Source: Trichostrongylus colubriformis
Lineage: Eukaryota; Nematoda; Chromadorea; Rhabditida; Trichostrongylidae
DNA length: 64,000 bases
Direction of reading: 5' to 3'
NCBI GenBank assembly: GCA_963978905.1
Contig: OZ022260.1
Coordinates: forward strand, 9,723,725 to 9,787,724
Position 1 is the first letter of the stretch, and the number at the start of each line of letters is the position of its first letter. Of this stretch, positions 22,562 to 34,650 are shown one piece after another. A program made the position numbers and the translations under genes. The notes below the pieces were generated by a model, which was not told the origin of the DNA, searched no databases, and saw only the letters and a list, made by a program, of their open reading frames with translations.

Positions 22562-22836
22562 ACTAATAGTGGGCGTCCCTACCATGTACCTGGAAAAATG
22601 TGCTGATCTCTTTCCGGAGGAAAGAAAACGAATAAAAAGAGAGACGATATCAAGAAAAAGATAGGGAAGCAACAGCATCTTGCTAACAAAATGTTTAAAC
22701 TGTTTATAACTTTCTCTCCTAAGCTGGATTTGTTGTCTCATTATTATTTCGTTTGTTCTTATTTTCTTTTTGGAGCATTCTTCTTGCAGACACTTCCCCT
22801 CAATTGAGGCATGTCATTTGACATATCAATTAAATA

Positions 22837-23020
22837 TTGGGTTGGTGCATAATTAATGCGGCTTTTTTAAACAATTTTATTTAGCAAAAACGCGTTCGAA
22901 TGATAATTTGTAAGCGTTTTCACCATCGCAATCAAGGATTGCTGCAAATTTGATAGTCTTCAAAACCTAGCAAAGAAAAACGCAACAATTAAAAGCCGCA
23001 CTGATAATGCAACAACCTAA
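22837..23020. mobile_element. Mariner-type MITE, 184 bp
   Basis: The left end TTGGGTTGGTGCATAATTAA, then TGCGGCTTTT, is the inverted form of the right end AAAAGCCGCACTGATAATGC, then AACAACCTAA. TA dinucleotides flank both sides (22835-22836 and 23021-23022), the mariner target-site duplication. The ends resemble irritans-type mariner termini. There is no room for a transposase, so it is non-autonomous. Confidence 0.85.
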
Positions 23021-24448
23021 TAAATAAATAAAATAAACAAAACTTGAAATGCTGTATGACTTGTGATTTCTATGTGAGAGCTTATGACACGGCTTATCTA
23101 ACTAGGTCCGGTGCTTGGCTCCGTTTTTGATCCAAACTTTCGGCTTATAGTTTGCGAACTGAAACGCTGCAAAAAGTGATGTATTGCGTTTTAAGACCGT
23201 TTTCGACGAAATGGCTTAACGGGCACGGAGCGTTAAGCTTCGAGTCGACCCGGGAGTGATGATTACGGCCTTATTAGGAATACAGTATGCTAAGCTTGAG
23301 CTTTGACGTGCTTTCCCAGACAACGTTATCTCAACTAAATCAAAGTGTGAATCAGAAACGCTCCGAAAAAGGAATCATATGGTAAACGATTAGGGTTTAA
23401 ATCATTGTCAAAACCAATACTGCCGAAAGGTCTACTGGTAATATATTATTCATCGGTTTGCGGCAAGTGCATGGCGCATCCGGCACTTTCACTGAGACGT
23501 CAATTGTGATAGACTGTGTGGTAAGAATACATATAAGCAGGAGAAAAAGTGTTGAATATGCAGCAGCAATACCGAGCGGACCACTCGTAATCTTTGTTGC
23601 TGCCTTTTGAACCCCACTCTTCGCTCATATACATAAGTCCTTACCCATGAGTTCCAACAGGAAAACTAGTTATCGACTATTCCAGAAACCGATTAATACA
23701 TGTCCATTTTCGAAACGTTGAATATGTTCCAGAATAAAAAGGGCAACCGACCGAATAGAACCGGTACTCACATGCAGGTAACTGACACTTCGGTCCTACA
23801 CCATTTTAATTAAAAATGACGTCATCATCCGGTTTTCAACGGAACAAATAGGGTTCTTCTGGGTGATGATGTGGGTAGATACCTCCTCCCAAGAATAGCA
23901 TGTTACTCATTGAATGCTAGTCATCATCGATCAATACCAGCGGGAAGCATAAGGTCTTTGACATCGATTGACTCCCACGGAAAGCGCCATGGATTCGTGT
24001 TTCACGTAGGATCATTATGGCCATTGGAACGTAAGCTACTTATGCAATAATTTGAAAAATCTATCAGTAAATCAGAATTTTTAGTACAGTAAAGTTTTCT
24101 ATAGAAATAGAAAAGTCGACAGAATCGTTCTTGAAACTGACTGAAAGCCAAAAATAATTTGGAGCTGATCGTGTTCACAATTACACTTCTATATTGTCCC
24201 TATTACTCAATTAGATGAATTAGCCATTTTCTAGACACAAATTTAATTTATTATGCTTCATTTCCGTTCGCAATCTGATGACCTATTCCAATCTAAGTCG
24301 GAATTGCAATTGCTGTCATGCGATCTCTAGTCCATAATGAGCAGACTGGCTCGAATAGAAGGTGGCTTTCAAGGCCAAAAGGGTCCCCTTCTCAAAGGGA
24401 GACTCCAAAATGATAAATGCAGTGGACGAGTTGATCGGCAGCGCTTAC
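23021..24448. other. Stretch without a supported gene
   Basis: No gene supported. On the minus strand near 24030-23925, fragments such as ILRETRIHG and, in another frame, DVKDLMLPAG recall the cytochrome P450 K-helix region, but the E-x-x-R spacing is wrong and the frame is broken. Confidence 0.4.
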
Positions 24449-24580
24449 CTGAACAAGTTTTTCGAATGCATCACCAAAAGTTTTGTTCTCAGCTTCCGCG
24501 TTAGTCATGTGCTCACATATAACCATCTGTTCTGGTTGAGGTGATGTCCTTGGTGTCGGATACGGGAAACAATTGATGAT
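24449..24580 (-). CDS. Probable internal exon of an unidentified gene
   Basis: Acceptor TTTTTATTTCAG and donor CAG|GTAAGC are both strong and bound an exon of exactly 44 codons, open in phase 0, including NCFPYPTPRTSPQPEQM and ENKTFGDAFEKLVQ. A second frame (HQLFPVSDTKDITSTRTDG) runs into TGA and would make it a terminal exon. No family recognised, and neighbouring exons could not be chained. Confidence 0.5.
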
Positions 24581-25528
24581 CTGAAATAAAAACCAGTTTC
24601 ATCCAAAGAACGATTAATGAGAGAAAACATGACATCTCTAAGGTGACTTTTGGACTTTTCTGACTCTTTTTGATTGTATCAGTTGATCGGAAAGATCTCG
24701 TGCAAGGCCATTGCAGACTGCTATTCAAAGATGGAAGAAGAGAGGAGGGGATGCGCGAAAAAATTTCATGCGACAATTGCAGAATAGCAAAGTTTCAGCT
24801 TTCAGATGTGAAATTGATAAAGAAACAGCAACGCAGCAATTCACTATGCTAAAGTAGTAGTAGTGGAGAAAAAATCACCATTAGAAAAAAATTACCATTT
24901 TCATCCTAGATGACTATGCATAGAGTATCAATACATCGTGTATTTTACCAGCTTTGCCTTTCATGACAATCGAAAGTAGTAGTCACGACAGATGTGATAA
25001 GAAACCAGACTTCTTATAGCCGCCGCAGCCAGCACGTCCATGTGGAAGCGGGACTGCAGCGCGGAGGCGAAGCCTGGGCACTTTCGAGGTACTTGCAATG
25101 ACACATCACCCATGTCGACACATTGTCAGAGGTACATCAGAGGTAACAATATCAAATCTAGCATAGCAAACAAAAGAAGTTTGAAGAGTGTCTTTTCGAA
25201 GAATGAAAATCTAGAATACTCTGTTCCTGAACCGCATACAAGCCCGATCCTAAGGGAGAGTCTGTAGAACTGCAAGTTTCTCATGCAGAATCCACGAACA
25301 ACATACTCATCCAAAAAAGGATATTTCTAGAATAATTTATGCGGCTGATACCTGTCCGTGATAAAACCACTTTAAATTAAGAAGAGCTGTTAGGTTTGGG
25401 CTGAACAGCATGTAAAACGAGGAGTTAGGACAACACGAGCTGCAGCACCAGTGGGCGTGAACGCGACGCCGCATTTGCAAGTTCTTAGCTGCCGCGGAGA
25501 TAGATTAGTTAAACAGACAACGTCAGAC

Positions 25529-25651
25529 CGCGTTCAGACTTTGCGGTGCTAACGGTAGGGTGTGCCTGCGTCGCCTCTGCACCACCCTCGCGCCACTCCA
25601 TGTCGATGCCTGTGATCACAGCCACGCCCTGGCGGCGCAGAGTACGAACGC
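25529..25651. mobile_element. Family G foldback MITE, copy G1
   Basis: Left CGCGTTCAGACTTTGCGGTG and right CGGCGCAGAGTACGAACG are inverted relatives. It lies 150 bp from copy G2 in the same design. Confidence 0.6.
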
Positions 25652-25801
25652 CGCCCAAGAAAGATACAAATAATCATGGCCGTGCGCCGCACCGTACAGT
25701 TGTCTCTGCACGTACCATGGGCTATTCGTTGCGTTTCCTGTGGGGCTAAACGCTTTCTCGCAGTCACCCCGGAAAGTGATCATGCCCAAAAGATTCACAT
25801 G

Positions 25802-25965
25802 CCGCGTTCATACTTTGCGATGCCGGCGGCAGAGCGTGGTTGCGTGCTCTGTGCTTCTGCCTGTGCCATCCTGTCTCGTTGCCTGCGTCGTCGCTGCACC
25901 TTCGCCGTACTACTTTGCCTTGCTGCCTGTACGCAGCCACGCCCTGCCGGCGCAAAGTATGAACG
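25802..25965. mobile_element. Family G foldback MITE, copy G2
   Basis: Left CCGCGTTCATACTTTGCGAT, then CGGCAGAGCGTGG. Right CCACGCCCTGCCGGCGCAAA, then GTATGAACG. The interior is rich in TGCCT/CCTGC repeats. It is GC-rich against AT-rich flanks. Confidence 0.7.
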
Positions 25966-26068
25966 TGAGCGACAACTATCAGAGAATAAGTTCTTGATCT
26001 GACCAGAACTAATCGAAAATGTGTGTAGACAACTTTATGAATAAAATTGATCTGAAAAGAGTGCTTAC

Positions 26069-26127
26069 ATTTTTCAGGGCGGTGTAGCACAATAAGAGCC
26101 ATTTCTTCGCGGAGAATTTCATTTTTC
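26069..26127 (-). CDS. Possible internal exon of an unidentified gene
   Basis: A 59-nt segment between acceptor TTCCAACAG and donor AAAAAT|GTAAGC. One frame is open (NEILREEMALIVLHRPEK); it enters in phase 2 and leaves in phase 1. It might belong with the exon at 24449-24580, but phases would then select that exon's short terminating frame. Confidence 0.35.
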
Positions 26128-29070
26128 CTGTTGGAAGCTATCCAGTAACAGAGAGTGCGGGAAGTTGAAAAAGGTTACCGAATAGTGCAGTGATTCATCG
26201 ATACGCGTTGCAGTTCTTTTTATGTCTGAGAAGGCAACTTGTTTAGTAATTTATTGGAGCACTTTTATAGTACAGTCGAAGAGGAACTTTTATTTTAGTC
26301 AAATCAAGACTATTAATCAGGCGCGCCCACCTTGATTTGAAGGCACCGGGAAGGGCAAAAAGAAAGTGAAAAATGGGAGTACATTTTCTCAGAAAACGAA
26401 CCTCACACATCGAAACTTTATGTACTCTGTATCCATGAACAGAAAACGCATCCGATTATGGAAAAATGCTACTTTTTAACAGTTAAAACGATTGGAGCAT
26501 CTATAGAGCGAATAATCACGAATTTCTCAAGACAAGCCACACATAAAATCTCTGGTGTATGATGATGGTGTAGTTTTTGACGATCACGATAAAGCTGAAG
26601 TTTTCGACAAACATTTTGCTAGTGTATGTATACACCTCTGTAACCGTGCGAGAAGCACTCATTTGTGCTACCCGTCCCTTAAAAAACCCCTCTATTCTCT
26701 GTACCAAATTACCGGCCGATAAGTATTGTAAGCTCAAAAGGACGAAGGCGGATGGGACCGACGGACTGGCGAGGAGCCCGACTTTCTGCGACCCGTGTTC
26801 TGACGGATTCTCGCTGCTATTCCTTTAATTCCAATAAGTCTATATTCACATCGCTGTCAGTTTAGGTAGATCCACCTCAATTATTACTGTATTACGTCAA
26901 TTTTTTTCGTATTTTCGACAAAATTATGAAGAAACATATTGATAATCATCTTCAATCACACGATTGTGTATATCAATCGATTGTGTATAGTGATCAGCAC
27001 CGATTCATCCCCGGCAGGTCTACGGAAATCTACAGTGAGAAGCTATCAATGACTGGACGACCTACTGGATCGTAATACACCCGTAGATATAATATACTTC
27101 GACTCAAGCTCTATCCTCCACCGATCCACAAGTTCTCCTTGCGGCATATAAAACTATGTAATGTAGTGTTGAGTGCAAGTAGGGCCGATGCAACTCACGA
27201 GTCCAAAGATTGCCCGCGCGCATAGTATTGTCACAGTGACCGCGACGCAAAACGTAGACCAAGAATCTCGCGGCGCGAAGTCGCGTCTCTCCCTTCCGCG
27301 CACCTTAAACGAAAATAAGTCATCGGTTTACTTTCTTCGCAAATTTTGTGCTCTGCGAAAGATAATTGCAGCTTGCGATGGGTAGAGAATGTAGTGATCC
27401 AATTATAACATAGAGGGCAACGAAACCAATCAAAGCAATGGTATGGTGGTAGTTCTATGCGATAAAAGGGAAAAAACAAATTTTCTTCATTGTACTTACA
27501 GCCGTTCCACACTCAATCTATATGTGCGTGGCGTGCATAAAGCTCCACATCTCAACTATGCGGTGCTTCGCAAATACGTGAGGATGTCAATTCTTAAGAG
27601 TATCCACGCCTCCTATCTATAAATTATCGCTTCTAAGGAAGTAAACGAGAACTGGTTTTATTAAGCATTAAATTCGAGACAAAATTGATTTTTTTTGTTG
27701 AATAAGGAAATACCATGTCTCTAGATCACTTCCCATTAGCTCTGATCGTTCCCGGAAATTTAGCGTGCTCTCATCATTTTCACTATTCAGTAGCTTTTAG
27801 ATACACCAAGCCAAAACACGGAATTTCAAAAAAAGTGTCCGTTTCTGATATTTTTCTGTCGTAAAACGTGAGTTAAGGGAAGAATAGCCCGCAGTGTACT
27901 GAACTCGAACCGGAATTTGCGCTTTTCGGACGCCGTACTAATCCACCTCTCTATCAAGATCCCACGCGTCTTTCCTCAACCTCAGTGTTCGTTTCGGTAG
28001 AAAAAAATGAAGAGAAAATTTTGAAACCTTGCCGAATTCTCGCCAATTCTTGAAGTAGTAGTAGTGCTGCCTTTATGGGGTAAACAACGTGCAAGGGTGT
28101 GCAAAAAATGAGATTCCTCGTCTGGTTGGTGGGGTGTTTAGACGTTGTTCTCCGTCCAAAATGGCTTTTGGCCGCGCCCCTCGTCCTACAACGCCCTATG
28201 GTAAAAGGGGAAATTTCGACTAGTCTGTATTCTTCTAGAAAACTTGAATTGGGGTGCCAAAAAAATTCAAGCGTCTATGACTGATCTAATCAGTAGAAGT
28301 ACATCCACCTACTGTTGGACTTCATATGTGATCGTGCGAAAACATCCGATTTTATCACTAAAGCAGGGAATCAGTTTGATGAATTCAAATAATCCGTGAA
28401 TAGGAAAGATAATAGCGAATATCAAGGGTAAGTTACAGCTTGCCACTTCATATTTGAAGTTCTTTTGATAGCATTGCGATCGAAAAAACCGAAACTTTAT
28501 CACAAGGACACGATCACACCTTATCAAACGGGTGCCATTCGAGTCACGCTAACGCTCCTTCACATATGTCAACAAAGCTCACGCTTCTCACCCATCATAC
28601 CCATGACCTTGTCTGTCAAATAAATAAATTTCTTGTGCCCATATCTGCTCGCCCTGAGAGCTAAGATGAAGCTTCGTATTCGCTCAGTCCATCTGTGGCC
28701 TATACCATTACCATGCATGATAAAGAGAAACGAAAAATGACTGTATCTGGAGTAATGCTAGATAAAGGAAGAAGCACAACCATAGGGGTTGGTTTCGCCA
28801 TACCTGAACCTCTGATTATGATACAACTGTGTAGAAGAACAGTTCGAACCGAAGATTATCGCGTGCATAAGGTGATGGGCGTGATCTGTAAGCGAGAGGG
28901 GATCTGTAAACGGGAGACGTCATAGATATTTTGGACCTTTTATAACTTTCTTGAACTTTCAAAAAAGTGCAGCCAATGTTGTATAAAATATGCCCAAACG
29001 GAAAAAATTTAACTGAACTGGTGTGCTAACCATAAGATTCTGCCTTTCGAAACCTTCAACCTAGCTCATA
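26128..29070. other. Stretch without a supported gene
   Basis: Minus-strand frames at 26516-26737 and 27231-27512 and plus frames at 28099-28284 and 28695-28925 are open but lack family motifs and paired splice sites. No repeat family was recognised. Confidence 0.4.
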
Positions 29071-29148
29071 GGGGAAAAGGATTTCCAGGCTAAGGTGATC
29101 AGGATCCTCGTTGGGGAAAAGGATTTCCAGCCTAAGGTGATCAGGATC
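29071..29148. repeat. 42-bp tandem duplication
   Basis: The unit GGGGAAAAGGATTTCCAGGC...GGTGATCAGGATC starts at 29071 and again at 29113 with one G-to-C difference. It sits upstream of the family H repeat. Confidence 0.85.
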
Positions 29149-29364
29149 GAGTGTTCGGTCCTTCTGTCTTCCTAGTCGAAAACTACACAAAATTGTTTTC
29201 GAGTGTGATTGGAAAACGACCAGAATACGGAATGGCGATGGAGCGTTAGAGCATCATAAAGTAAGGGTACGCTCAGAAGTATGTAGGTGGAGCGACAACA
29301 CGGGCTAAAGGCGGGGAGGAGAAAATCGCCAGTGAGTCGCTGTCACTCTACCCTAGGGTACACT

Positions 29365-29690
29365 GAGAGTCGAGGATTCCTCGACATGGGGGTCGCATTT
29401 GACCGGACGAAAGGGGAGAGGGTGGGTCGTCCCTGCAGAGGTCTGCGATAAGCGCTAAAATCTAAATTTTCAACATGCAGATGAGAAGCGAAGGCTGTTT
29501 CGCAGCGATATCGTATGAGGAAACGTAAAATAAGACTTTCTGGTTCAAGTAATAATACAGAGCAATAAAATACCTTGCAACTATACTATCCGGCAACAGT
29601 TACTGGTATTATAAAAGTCAAAAAAAAGAGGGGTGGCACTGAAGCGGCTATTTTCCTCGGCACCTGGGAGTGCCTTGCTCTACCCGCAAA
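29365..29690 (+). repeat. Family H repeat, copy H1
   Basis: Blocks TTTGACCGGACG, GAGGTCTGCGATAAGCGCTA, CAGATGAGAAGCGAAGGCTG and CTCGGCACCTGGGAGTGCC recur in order at 50337-50600 and inverted at 47528-47845. No inverted termini or coding capacity seen. Confidence 0.6.
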
Positions 29691-30779
29691 AACAGCGCGC
29701 CTCACTTCTTTAGAAAATGGTATGGGTGCAAGCAGACCCAAAATATCGGATCTATAGAAGAACGGCACTAAAATTGAAACGTATCGAAAAGAAGACACAC
29801 TATGAATTTTCATGTGCAATTTTTTGAAGAGGCGGAGCTCTGCATGCAATACGATCGTGTGGCTGTCTAGATCTGTGGAAATGTGGTAGAAGAAAAGAAT
29901 AAAGAAAATAAATCGATCACGTGCTTTTACGTGCTTCAAGAAGCCTTTCAGAAGCGGTTTATGACGTAGAGCAAGAGCAGAGAAGGAGTAGAAAGGAGTA
30001 GCGGTCAAAAGTATGTGCGGTTCTGAATTTTAATCATAACTTTGCGTTAACATATCTCCTTCGCTGTATCTTGAAAGCATTTCTACTAAAAGAAACAAAG
30101 TATCTCAGCTGAATAGGGCGCAGGGTGCAGGGTAAAAAATCTATTCAACTGAAAACTCTGAAAATAACCAAACTTTTCTAATATACCATAGAAAATTACC
30201 ATAGAAAATTTTGAAAGAAAGACTCCGCTTAATACAAAAGTTCAGCGAAAATAAAAAGCTTATATCTCAACGAAACGAGCAGGGGCGCACGAAGTAAGAT
30301 AGAATCAAACTACGATAGAATAAGACTACGACTGATCACGGATCATTTAAAATCATGACAGTACTTTACAGCACTGAGGATGTAAACGGAAAACTCCGAA
30401 AATGTCGGAATTGGTCATTTAAAAATTTTCAGTGAAACACCCATGCCACCCTGCCTCCTCCACTGCCTCGCTTGAAGGCTGCCATGCCTTGCCAGTGGCA
30501 CTCGCACCCGCCGCGCCGCTCGCCGAGGGCGGCCGCGCAATTTTCTGCCGTAAGAAGCCTCACCCCTATTTTTCAATGAGGAACAGGTGTCTTCAAAACG
30601 CAAAAAAATAAAGAGTGGGATGTATAAACGTCGACCAGAACTAAGGTTAAAATCCAAAATGGCATATATTTTTGAGATGTGTAGATGGGCCAAAACTATG
30701 ACTAAAATCCAAAATTGCCTATCCTCTTGACCGCTACTGTAGATGAACTCTGTTGCAAATGGATTCGTAAAGAGTTCAC

Positions 30780-31121
30780 CGTAGATATGTCGCTTCCATG
30801 ACGACGATTTGGCTGATCATGATGATGATGATGACAAGGAGGGTGCGCTCGATGTACATGAAACGGGCGGTAGTGTTGAAACCAGCTAGGCCACTAAATT
30901 TAACGCTACAGAGGGCCGCGTAGGAATTGGGCCACTGCCTCGGCATCTTCTCCAGCATTTTCTCAGTTTCAAATGTGATGTGATAAAAAAGAAAAATTGC
31001 TGCAACCTGTATGAGTTTTTCCTGTGATGGTGGTCCCTCAACCGGTGTATCCCTGTGCTCGCATACGCTCGGCGTTGGAATCTCATCCCATTGACATGCA
31101 CACGGTTCCCTTTCCGACAAT
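30780..31121 (-). CDS. Open coding-like segment with a membrane segment, unidentified
   Basis: The frame is open from acceptor GAGATTCCAG to donor CTACG|GTGAAC. The first part is Cys-rich (EPCACQWDEIPTPSVCEH), then QWPNSYAALC, then GFNTTARFMYIERT followed by a hydrophobic stretch (LLVIIIIMISQIVV) that would span a membrane. A 45-nt inner intron (31006-30962) is possible without changing frame. No family recognised; the rest of the gene was not found. Confidence 0.35.
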
Positions 31122-31192
31122 CTGGAATCTCACATTTTGTTCACGGTACTGTATTTGGAAGTGTTTTTGATTATGTTAATATCGTTCTACAG

Positions 31193-31268
31193 GCCTTGAT
31201 GTGCTTTAAAATCCATTTATGGCCGATGGATCGTGTGAAACTCGTGCGCTACATCCAGAACTCGGAAG
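31193..31268 (+). CDS. Possible plus-strand exon, unidentified
   Basis: Acceptor ATATCGTTCTACAG and donor GGAAG|GTATTG bound a 76-nt open segment encoding FKIHLWPMDRVKLVRYIQNS. It has no partner exons that could be recognised, and it faces the minus-strand segment at 30780-31121. Confidence 0.25.
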
Positions 31269-31372
31269 GTATTGGTCGTTTGGGTGTGTACCCTTATGAC
31301 CGAATTTCACATCGCTCCCTGCCGCAAGAGAAGAGATGCGAACGAGCTAAACGCGCTCTGCTGCGAGCAAGC

Positions 31373-31665
31373 TGCAGCTCCTCAAAAGGAGCGGGACCCT
31401 ACAGTAAGTACCCGCCCCGTCGTCCGCCGCGGCCTGAGACGCGAAGTGGGAAGAAGAAATTCTGTGAATAGTCCCATTCTTCGTTCCCAACCGCGCGGAC
31501 GACGGGGCGGGCATTCTGTAAGGTCCCGCCCCTTGACCACCATTTTGCAGAGCTGTATCTCTGCCAGATTATCACTTTTTCGCGTGTAACTTTGCATAAT
31601 ACGCAGGAACAACATAACTGTATAGGTAACAGAGAAACTCATTCTTCCAAGCAGGATTCCTTCAA
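31373..31665. mobile_element. Family A MITE, partial copy A4
   Basis: It keeps the centre and right arm (TTTTTCGCGTGTAACTTTGC, GAAACTCATTCTTCC) ending GATTCCTTCAA. The left outer arm is missing or too diverged. Confidence 0.55.
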
Positions 31666-32613
31666 TGACGGGAAGAAGGCTCTGGCAATTATTTGACGTT
31701 TTCGCCGAAGCCATGATAAGAAGGAACTCATTGTCAGTTTTGTTATAAAAACGCCATGACACGACTTGTTGTTATCGCATCTACCCACCAAAGATGACGG
31801 CTCCACTACTTCATAGAACAATTACTGAATTTTAAGTCTGTTAGATCTGTTTCAGAAAAAAAATGGAGATGAGTTTCAAAGCACATAAGCACGCAGAGAT
31901 CAAGGACCCTTTTGGGATGTGGTTCATATGGGAGTAACATGTGGAATCGTAATGACTTATGAAAATCTATTCTTATCGTGCAACGAGACAGGGAACAACG
32001 ATCAATCAACAATTCCATCACAACAAACAAGACTTTGAACTAATAATGAACCTGGAAATTAAAAAACTGGGAACTTTGAATTGGTGCGATCCAAGGCTCT
32101 CGTAAATGGTAGGGAAAAAGCTGCCACTAATATACTTTGGGTGCTATGTCTACCAAGCACGGGTTATAGGTTCCGCTTACGATCCTGACATTTTATTAGG
32201 AGTTACGAGGGTGTTTAATTGCTGGGCGAAGCATTTCACTGCTGGGCGGAGCGTACGGGGTACACCAGTGATGATTCAAAAATCCATCCTGCTTTTATCT
32301 TAGGCCTTAGGTAGTGAAGGAAATGCACAGAATTAGTGAATACAGTTCGATCATAAGAACGCGGTTTAATCGTTTCAGGATAACCAGTGCTGTAGGAAAA
32401 TATATAAAAAATAGATAAATAAATAAAATAAATATAAAAGTGTAAAAATAAAATGATATAAAAATACGGAAGATAAAATAAAGCTTAATAAAAAGGATAA
32501 GAAAAATTACAACGAATTCGGTAAAACTCTGCTTCGTTCATTCAACTCCAGGAAAGCTGAAGCACCTGTACGCCGATTAAAATAATAATAATAATTGAGA
32601 ATTAATTGGATAT

Positions 32614-33160
32614 CTCAAAGACAGTGTTAGGGGTAATGTGGGTGATAAAAAATCCCAAAAGGAGTCCTTTAGTGAAAAACTACGGGTCTGAAATGCCTAC
32701 GCATGGTGAAATCCCCCGCGGAAGGGGCCCTCCTGAGCTGTGGCGGAGGAGACCTCGTCAGGGCAAGCCGCCTTGGTTTAGGGCAGCCGGCCTCCAGGCG
32801 ACGTGATTAGTGGTTGGCCACGGTGAGGTTGGTCAAGGAAATCGGCAGGATTGAAGTATCGCAGCGCGCTTTCTCATTTTCAGCTTGAAGCTCATCACAT
32901 GAAAATAAATGCTGTCGCATTTCCGAGCATCCTTTCATGTTTACGTCTCGGTAATGCCAATGGAAAACCTATGCGGACTACCCGCCTCTTGACGGAAAGG
33001 TCGTCTTCGCCTAGGACCATGGTGGGAAGGAGTCCTATTTCTCCGGTATTTGGCCATTTCCATCCGTTTTTTCTCCACTGTCCTGTTACTAGGCATCTCG
33101 GCTTTCATATTCACTACTTCTTGTAGTTTTCGTCCGAATTTCGCCTAAAGCTGCCTTTAA
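32614..33160 (+). mobile_element. Family C element, copy C2
   Basis: Left CTCAAAGACAGTGTTAGGGG, right CCTAAAGCTGCCTTTAA. The interior GAAATCCCCCGCGGAAG and CTTGACGGAAAGGTCGTC align with C1. Confidence 0.7.
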
Positions 33161-34117
33161 GACTGCTATGCAGTTCAGTTGATCTGCACTGGAACCAACT
33201 CTGGCTGATGCCTTCATACCATTCTTGACCCTCCATAAAATTACAGAATGCCCAGACATTGCTTTGTGATTCACAGAAGCGAAGTCGTAAATCATGCTAC
33301 GTAGAGCTCGTTAGTTCTTTCGCTCTGTCAATGACACGGGAGGCCGGTTTTTGAACGTCATCGGACGTTGTTATCATCTCCCTATCACCCACTGGGTATA
33401 TAATGGGTCACCACCTTTGAAAAGGATACAATAAACTGATAAGCAACTAGCCAAGCGATCACTTGATTGAACAAACTCACTTCAGTTTTTTCAGACGGGT
33501 TTTTGACAATTTGGTGCTTCGTTTCGTCTTATAAACGTCATCATCACCGTCCCTGTAAGAGTGAGAATAAATTTATATGAAAAAAAAACAATATGAAGAT
33601 CCTATGAGAAAAACTCTTCACTTCGATCAGTTTTTGGGGATGCGCCATGCACTCGATTTCCATTCACATTTCAAAATCATTTGAATGCGCATACGAGACC
33701 AGTCAGCAGCGACGCCCAAGAAAAGAAAGATGCGAAAGTTTTGGGCGCTTTTTATTAGGACCTTGATTGATCGTGGGTCTAGTAGCGTCGTTACTTAATA
33801 GCGTGTCACGTCCATCGCTACCTTCACCCCGTATCCTTCCAATCCAACCGCTTTTATGTATTTTTTAGGGTTAGGGTATATACGTAAGACCCCGTGGACC
33901 ATGTGGAAGCAGGTCAGTGTAGGTGATGGCCCAAAAGCCTTCGCCAGTGGTTGAAAGTGGCGCGGTTACATCCGCTGGAAGACTAGGGGAAAGGAATCTG
34001 GTACTGCTGCTGTGCATAAGCCGACCATTCTATGGCTCTCATAGGCCCCCTCTATACCTCTAACCATTATGGTGCATGGCGCATCCCATGTGTGTTCTTT
34101 CCATTGCCTCTCCCTAA

Positions 34118-34579
34118 AGAAATCATCCACGAAAATTCCATGATCCTCATTCTTTTCAAATTCACTCTGACCAGATACAGTACAAATTTGGAACACGAAA
34201 AAACAAAAAAAAGTTTTCTTTGTGGCAATGCAAAGAGCCAAAAGCGAAAAAAACTGGAAGACCGTTGAAAGTGGTTCGTTTGAATTCCCGCCAAACAACC
34301 TTTGAACAACAGTCGGCGGGCAGGGTGCACTTAAAATTTTCGCGCCACACGTGGATTTACTTCCAGCCGATTCCGATTTTCTCCGCATCCCTGACAACAT
34401 GACCATCGCCCCTTCCCGCCTACCCGGACGCCTCACCGCGGCGGAAAATACTTTGTGGGAGCTGTATCACAGCCACATTCTCGTTTTTTGCGTGCAATTT
34501 TGTAGGTGGCCTGTAGTATGCAAATACAGCATAAATATTTGGGTAAAAAAAACTAAAATTCGGTGGACCATTCAATAAA
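34118..34579 (-). mobile_element. Family A variant with inserted block, copy A5
   Basis: One end is GAAATCATCCACGAAAATTC (the diverged terminus) and the other arm is TTGTGGGAGCTGTATCACAG to GGTGGACCATTCAATAA. Between the arms lies a block absent from A2 and A9. On the minus strand it encodes KCTLPADCCSKVVWREFKR, matched in copy A6 by YCTLSADNCSRVAGREFER. The two copies therefore define a sub-family. Confidence 0.55.
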
Positions 34580-34650
34580 TTAGATATCATATATGTTTGG
34601 GTCAAAAAAAAACTAAAATTTGGTGGACCATTCAATAAATTAGATATCAG
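34535..34650. repeat. 60-bp tandem duplication of a family A end
   Basis: GGTGGACCATTCAATAAATT at 34562 recurs at 34622, period exactly 60, with two or three differences. The repeated unit is the terminal part of element A5. Confidence 0.8.

Noticed and set aside
29586..30008. 140-codon minus-strand open frame
   Set aside because: It overlaps the family H repeat and has no motif, start context or splice support.
33966..34436. 156-codon minus-strand open frame
   Set aside because: It crosses the boundaries of family A element A5 and is made of repeat sequence.
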